Source: Entrophospora sp. SA101 (Eukaryota; Glomeromycota; Glomeromycetes; Entrophosporales; Entrophosporaceae). From it: DNA of 10,760 nucleotides. The position numbers and the translations under genes are program-made. Shown here piece after piece: positions 8,071 to 10,760 of the stretch. Location of the stretch: NCBI GenBank assembly GCA_958430865.1, contig CAUDNR010001753.1, positions 521 to 11,280 of the forward strand. The letters are read 5' to 3'. The notes under the pieces are model-generated. The model saw only the letters and a list, made by a program, of their open reading frames with translations. It did no database searches and was not told the origin of the DNA. The first letter of the stretch is position 1. The number at the start of each line of letters is the position of its first letter.

Positions 8071-9684
8071 TTATAATATGCCACCATAATTATTATCATG
8101 AGATGCTCCAATAGACACTGATCTATTATTCTGCTTTTTATTTATGTTTTTCCCTAACAATGAAGTCTTTTCATCTTCATTACCATTATTAACATTCTCT
8201 TCTTCTTTGCCTCCTCCTGGTAACATTTCATGAAACATCACTACACCTTTTGATGAACTTGGACTGCTTGAATATGCATTATTGTTGTTGTTGTTGTTGT
8301 TGTTGTTAATATTATTATTAATGGTATTATTATTATTATTACTAATGGTATTATTATCAATATTGTTGTTATTATTATTAATTATGTAATTATTATTATT
8401 GGTTTCATTATATTTTGATGAAAATGTGTCTTCTCCTTCATATAATTCTGTTAATCCTTCAAAATCATCATCCATTAACAATTTTCTATTTTCATCTGCT
8501 AATAATCTTTCTTCTGGAGCTGTACTTTTTCTCCATGACAATATCAAAACTCCACATAACAAAATACAAATGCCGACTACCACTAAAAATAACTGCCACC
8601 AGTGTAGACAACTCCATTGATCATAGTAAACAAGTCCATTGAATATGGTTGACAAATTATAAGAACAAAATGACAGTGGTATAAGAATAACTGTGTCACA
8701 TAATCTTAATCCTTTATTAAGATAATAAAGCTAAGAGAATATTTTGGAGAAAGAACAAAAAAAAATTAATATATCTTAAATCAATTTTTTTTAAAAAAAT
8801 CCAGTTGATTTACTTTATTATATATTACCTGTAATAAAGATGTAATAACCAATATTATTACAATAACCCAACTTAGTAATTGGTTGAATTGATTGTCTTG
8901 ATAAATTATGGTCAACACTAATAATTCTATACCACTTTTTGCAAATAATAAGCTTTGGCTTGATATCATTCCACCAACACACCCATATGATATTCCCAGA
9001 TGGGTTTGAAATTTTTTCATTGACCATCCAAAAATTGGATCTTGTTCATTTCTTAATATTTTATCCAATATATATTCTCCATATTTATTCAGTGATAAAA
9101 GTATAATCACCACAAATTCAACAATTGAAAAATATACAATAAATGCTGGTCTTTTATATAGTTCTATCAAATCTTCTAAGGAATGTGTTGAGTCATTAAC
9201 GACCCCAAATAATGCAATCATCACTGCACCAATAAGAATAAACAATGTTCCTATAATAATAAAAAATATTATTATTAAGATGATGAATTAATTTTTATGT
9301 TCTTTTCATAAAATAATACTAACCTATTAAAGACTGTTTAGTAAACACATCACCTAGTATTAATTTTGCAAAAAATGCATTAAAAACAAGAGTAACTGCT
9401 CCTAAAGGCGCCAGTATAATTATAGGAAGATATCCAATTGAAAACACACTTCCAATAATATTTGAAATTATATATGTACCAAAACCTAAATGCCACAAGG
9501 GTCTTCTACATGCAGATCTTCTTAACTCTCTTGAAGTGCTTTCGTTTAAGACATGAGATTTTCTCTGTATGGTTAAACCAAGAGATTGTATAAACGACGT
9601 TGATATTGCTATAATAACAGCAACAACAAAATTAACATGTGGAGTTTTACTAGGATCTTCTATCCCAGTTGAACAATTTGGCAT
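8071..9684 (-). CDS. NIPA-like (DUF803) magnesium transporter, three exons
   Basis: Exons are 9684-9324, 9250-8829 and 8730-8071, giving 480 residues and a TAA stop. The family moves Mg2+ across membranes and resembles drug/metabolite transporters. About nine hydrophobic segments are visible, the first near 18-37, then between 64 and 138, several from 153 to 285, and the last near 305-327. Family-like segments include GLTIQRKSH (36-44), the YLPIIILAPLGAVTLVFNA stretch (85-103), SYGCVGGMISSQSLLFAKSG (208-227), and LYYLNKGLRLCDTVILIP (262-279) followed by NGLVYYDQW. The tail from about 328 is cytosolic-looking, with acidic patches and an Asn-rich tract at 369-412. The ATG has A at -3, and an in-frame stop lies 14 codons upstream, so the start is secure. 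All junctions keep frame and restore family sequence, so the gene looks intact. Substrate in this organism is inferred from the family. Confidence 0.92.
8278..8409 (-). repeat. AAT/AAC microsatellite coding a poly-Asn tract
   Basis: Within exon 3 of the NIPA-like gene, repeated AAT and AAC codons encode asparagine runs broken by a few Ile, Thr, Asp and Ser residues. The plus strand shows TTG and ATT runs. The tract lies outside the transmembrane core, in the predicted cytosolic tail, so length changes in multiples of three should be tolerated. Confidence 0.9.
8731..8828 (-). other. Intron 2 of the NIPA-like gene (98 bp)
   Basis: Donor CAG|GTAATA and acceptor TTCTCTTAG|CTT on the minus strand. 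Splicing in phase 0 joins ..ITSLLQ to LYYLNKGLRL, which restores the conserved family segment. Confidence 0.9.
9251..9323 (-). other. Intron 1 of the NIPA-like gene (73 bp)
   Basis: Donor ATAG|GTTAGT and acceptor TTATTATAG|GAACA on the minus strand. Splicing in phase 1 gives ..QSLIGTLFILIGAVM, a continuous membrane segment. Confidence 0.9.
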
Positions 9685-10570
9685 TTTTTTATAATTATAA
9701 AATGTTAATTTAAATAAATTACGTTAAATTTTTCAATTAAAGTAATTTTTACAACAAAATATAAATATTTTTTTAAGAAAAATCATGTTAATTTTTTAAA
9801 ATAAAGAGATGATTGAAAGTAGATCTAATTTAATTTAAAAAGAGATAATTGAAGGTAGATCGTAATTTTTTTTAAACGTTTTTGACCCATTATAATCCTC
9901 GATCTTAAAATGTGCGACAACTAATGTTTCTATTATTATTCCTTCTGAAATCTGGCCTTCTTCATCCCAAAAATATTTGAAGGATGTTCAAGGCAACGTT
10001 AAAAAATCGCGATCCTACATCAGTAAGTCTTTTGCGCAAAACTTATTGTGAAGAATTTTCTGAAAACTATAAAAAAAAATAAATTTGCTTCGCTCAAAAG
10101 TAACTTATGCTTCAGAAGGTTCTTACTAAATGATAGAAATTTATTAAGTAAATTAACTTATGCGACCTTTATTGGTTTCTTTCTTATTTACATAAAATAT
10201 GACTCTTAGACTCAAATGTCTAGAAATAAAGTTCGCAATTATTAGTGTAGTTATTATTATTATTATGCGATGGAATTTGGAATCTGGATTCATGTTCCGG
10301 TGCCAGTTTTTTTCATTTGAATACAAGGCTACACTGGAATTCAGCTAATAATAAACTAAATTCTTACACGTTTAATTGATCTAACAGAAGTAAAAGTTTC
10401 TGAAAAAAAATAACAATTTCAATATTATCTTCAATATTAGTGAAAAGCAAGAGATATTAAAATTTTCAATTAGGATAAATAAGCAACCAACTGTCCTCCC
10501 TACTTGATCACATGAACTGTAGGTTCCCTTACAATCATTTCCATTTGCTGATAATTTATTATGTAGGACA
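9685..10570. other. Upstream region of the NIPA-like gene, no supported gene
   Basis: AT-rich and stop-rich. The part next to 9684 should carry the 5' UTR and promoter. A 36-nt imperfect tandem duplication lies at 9805-9876. Nothing else is identifiable, and the plus-strand open frame at 10512-10739 runs through a hairpin and looks like chance. Confidence 0.5.
9805..9876. repeat. Imperfect 36-nt tandem duplication upstream of the NIPA-like gene
   Basis: AGAGATGATTGAAAGTAGATC at 9805 recurs as AGAGATAATTGAAGGTAGATC at 9841 (19 of 21 identical), each followed by a T/A-rich tail. It sits about 120-190 bases before the start codon and could hold a duplicated regulatory site; no factor can be named. 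Confidence 0.6.
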
Positions 10571-10629
10571 CGTGAAGAGGACGGGGGACGAGCAGATGTG
10601 GCTTGAACCCGTCCCCCGTCCTTTTCAAG
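10571..10629. repeat. GC-rich hairpin in an AT-rich flank
   Basis: CGTGAAGAGGACGGGGGACG (10571-10590) pairs with CGTCCCCCGTCCTTTTCAAG (10610-10629) at 18 of 20 positions; one of the two mismatches would be a G-U wobble in plus-strand RNA. The loop is 19 nt. The inner 12 bp of stem are perfect and mostly G/C. On the minus strand the loop edge reads GGGTTCAAGCC, similar to a Pol III B box, but no tRNA fold is present. Confidence 0.75.
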
Positions 10630-10760
10630 TTTGGCCCATTAATACAGTCAGGGTTCTTTCCAAATTTAGGTATAGAAATTTACGCCTCTTTGTCGATCAA
10701 TTCATATATTTTTCATATGATACAAACGAGTTAACGTGATACTTTGTGCTTTTTGAAAAA

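Noticed and set aside
8399..8642. Two plus-strand open frames over the NIPA-like exon 3
   Set aside because: Antisense shadows of a well-supported coding exon.
10571..10629. Possible tRNA gene on the minus strand, because of GGGTTCAAGCC
   Set aside because: The bases flanking the T-loop-like motif do not form a T stem, and there is no acceptor or anticodon arm.
10512..10739. Plus-strand 75-codon open frame at the right edge
   Set aside because: It runs through a near-perfect hairpin, has no recognisable motif, and the two stem arms would encode unrelated residues.

Overview
The window is AT-rich eukaryotic DNA. Two genes have clear spliceosomal introns (73-112 bp, GT..AG), protein tracts of asparagine coincide with AAT/AAC microsatellites, and the non-coding DNA is full of short repeats. 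The protein content (a fungal-type NIPA transporter, and an LRR protein whose C-terminal Cys/His segment resembles those of Mucoromycota) suggests an early-diverging fungus. A Rhizophagus-like arbuscular mycorrhizal fungus fits best, but this is inference from style and family resemblance, not a search result.

Layout. 1-1929: AT-rich non-coding DNA with a TTR microsatellite and a TGTTACA repeat cluster at the left edge. 1930-3677 (minus): a two-exon LRR gene whose reading frame is broken by one extra base in a run of seven G (C on the plus strand). 3678-4491: upstream DNA with no recognisable gene. 4492-5070 (minus): a decayed TnpB/Fanzor-type gene, an eukaryotic relative of RNA-guided transposon nucleases, spread over all three frames. 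5095-5445: clustered CTGCAAC/GTTGCAG motifs in inverted arms. 5712-5894 (plus): an unrecognised exon-like open frame. 6231-6390: hairpins sharing the loop core CTGGCC. 6526-6569: a 30-bp near-palindrome followed by TCAAA repeats. 6737-7408: a MITE-like element with arms built from about 16-nt units, exact 15-bp terminal inverted repeats and a possible imperfect target duplication. 7979-9684 (minus): a complete three-exon NIPA-like magnesium transporter gene with a likely poly(A) signal. 9685-10760: its upstream region, a short tandem duplication, and a strikingly GC-rich hairpin near the right edge.

The two intact-looking genes lie on the same strand about 4.4 kb apart and show no functional link. 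The 4.4-7.6 kb interval between them is a transposon graveyard. The most interesting content is there: the Fanzor relic next to a motif-rich inverted repeat, and the CACTTTACCAACA element.
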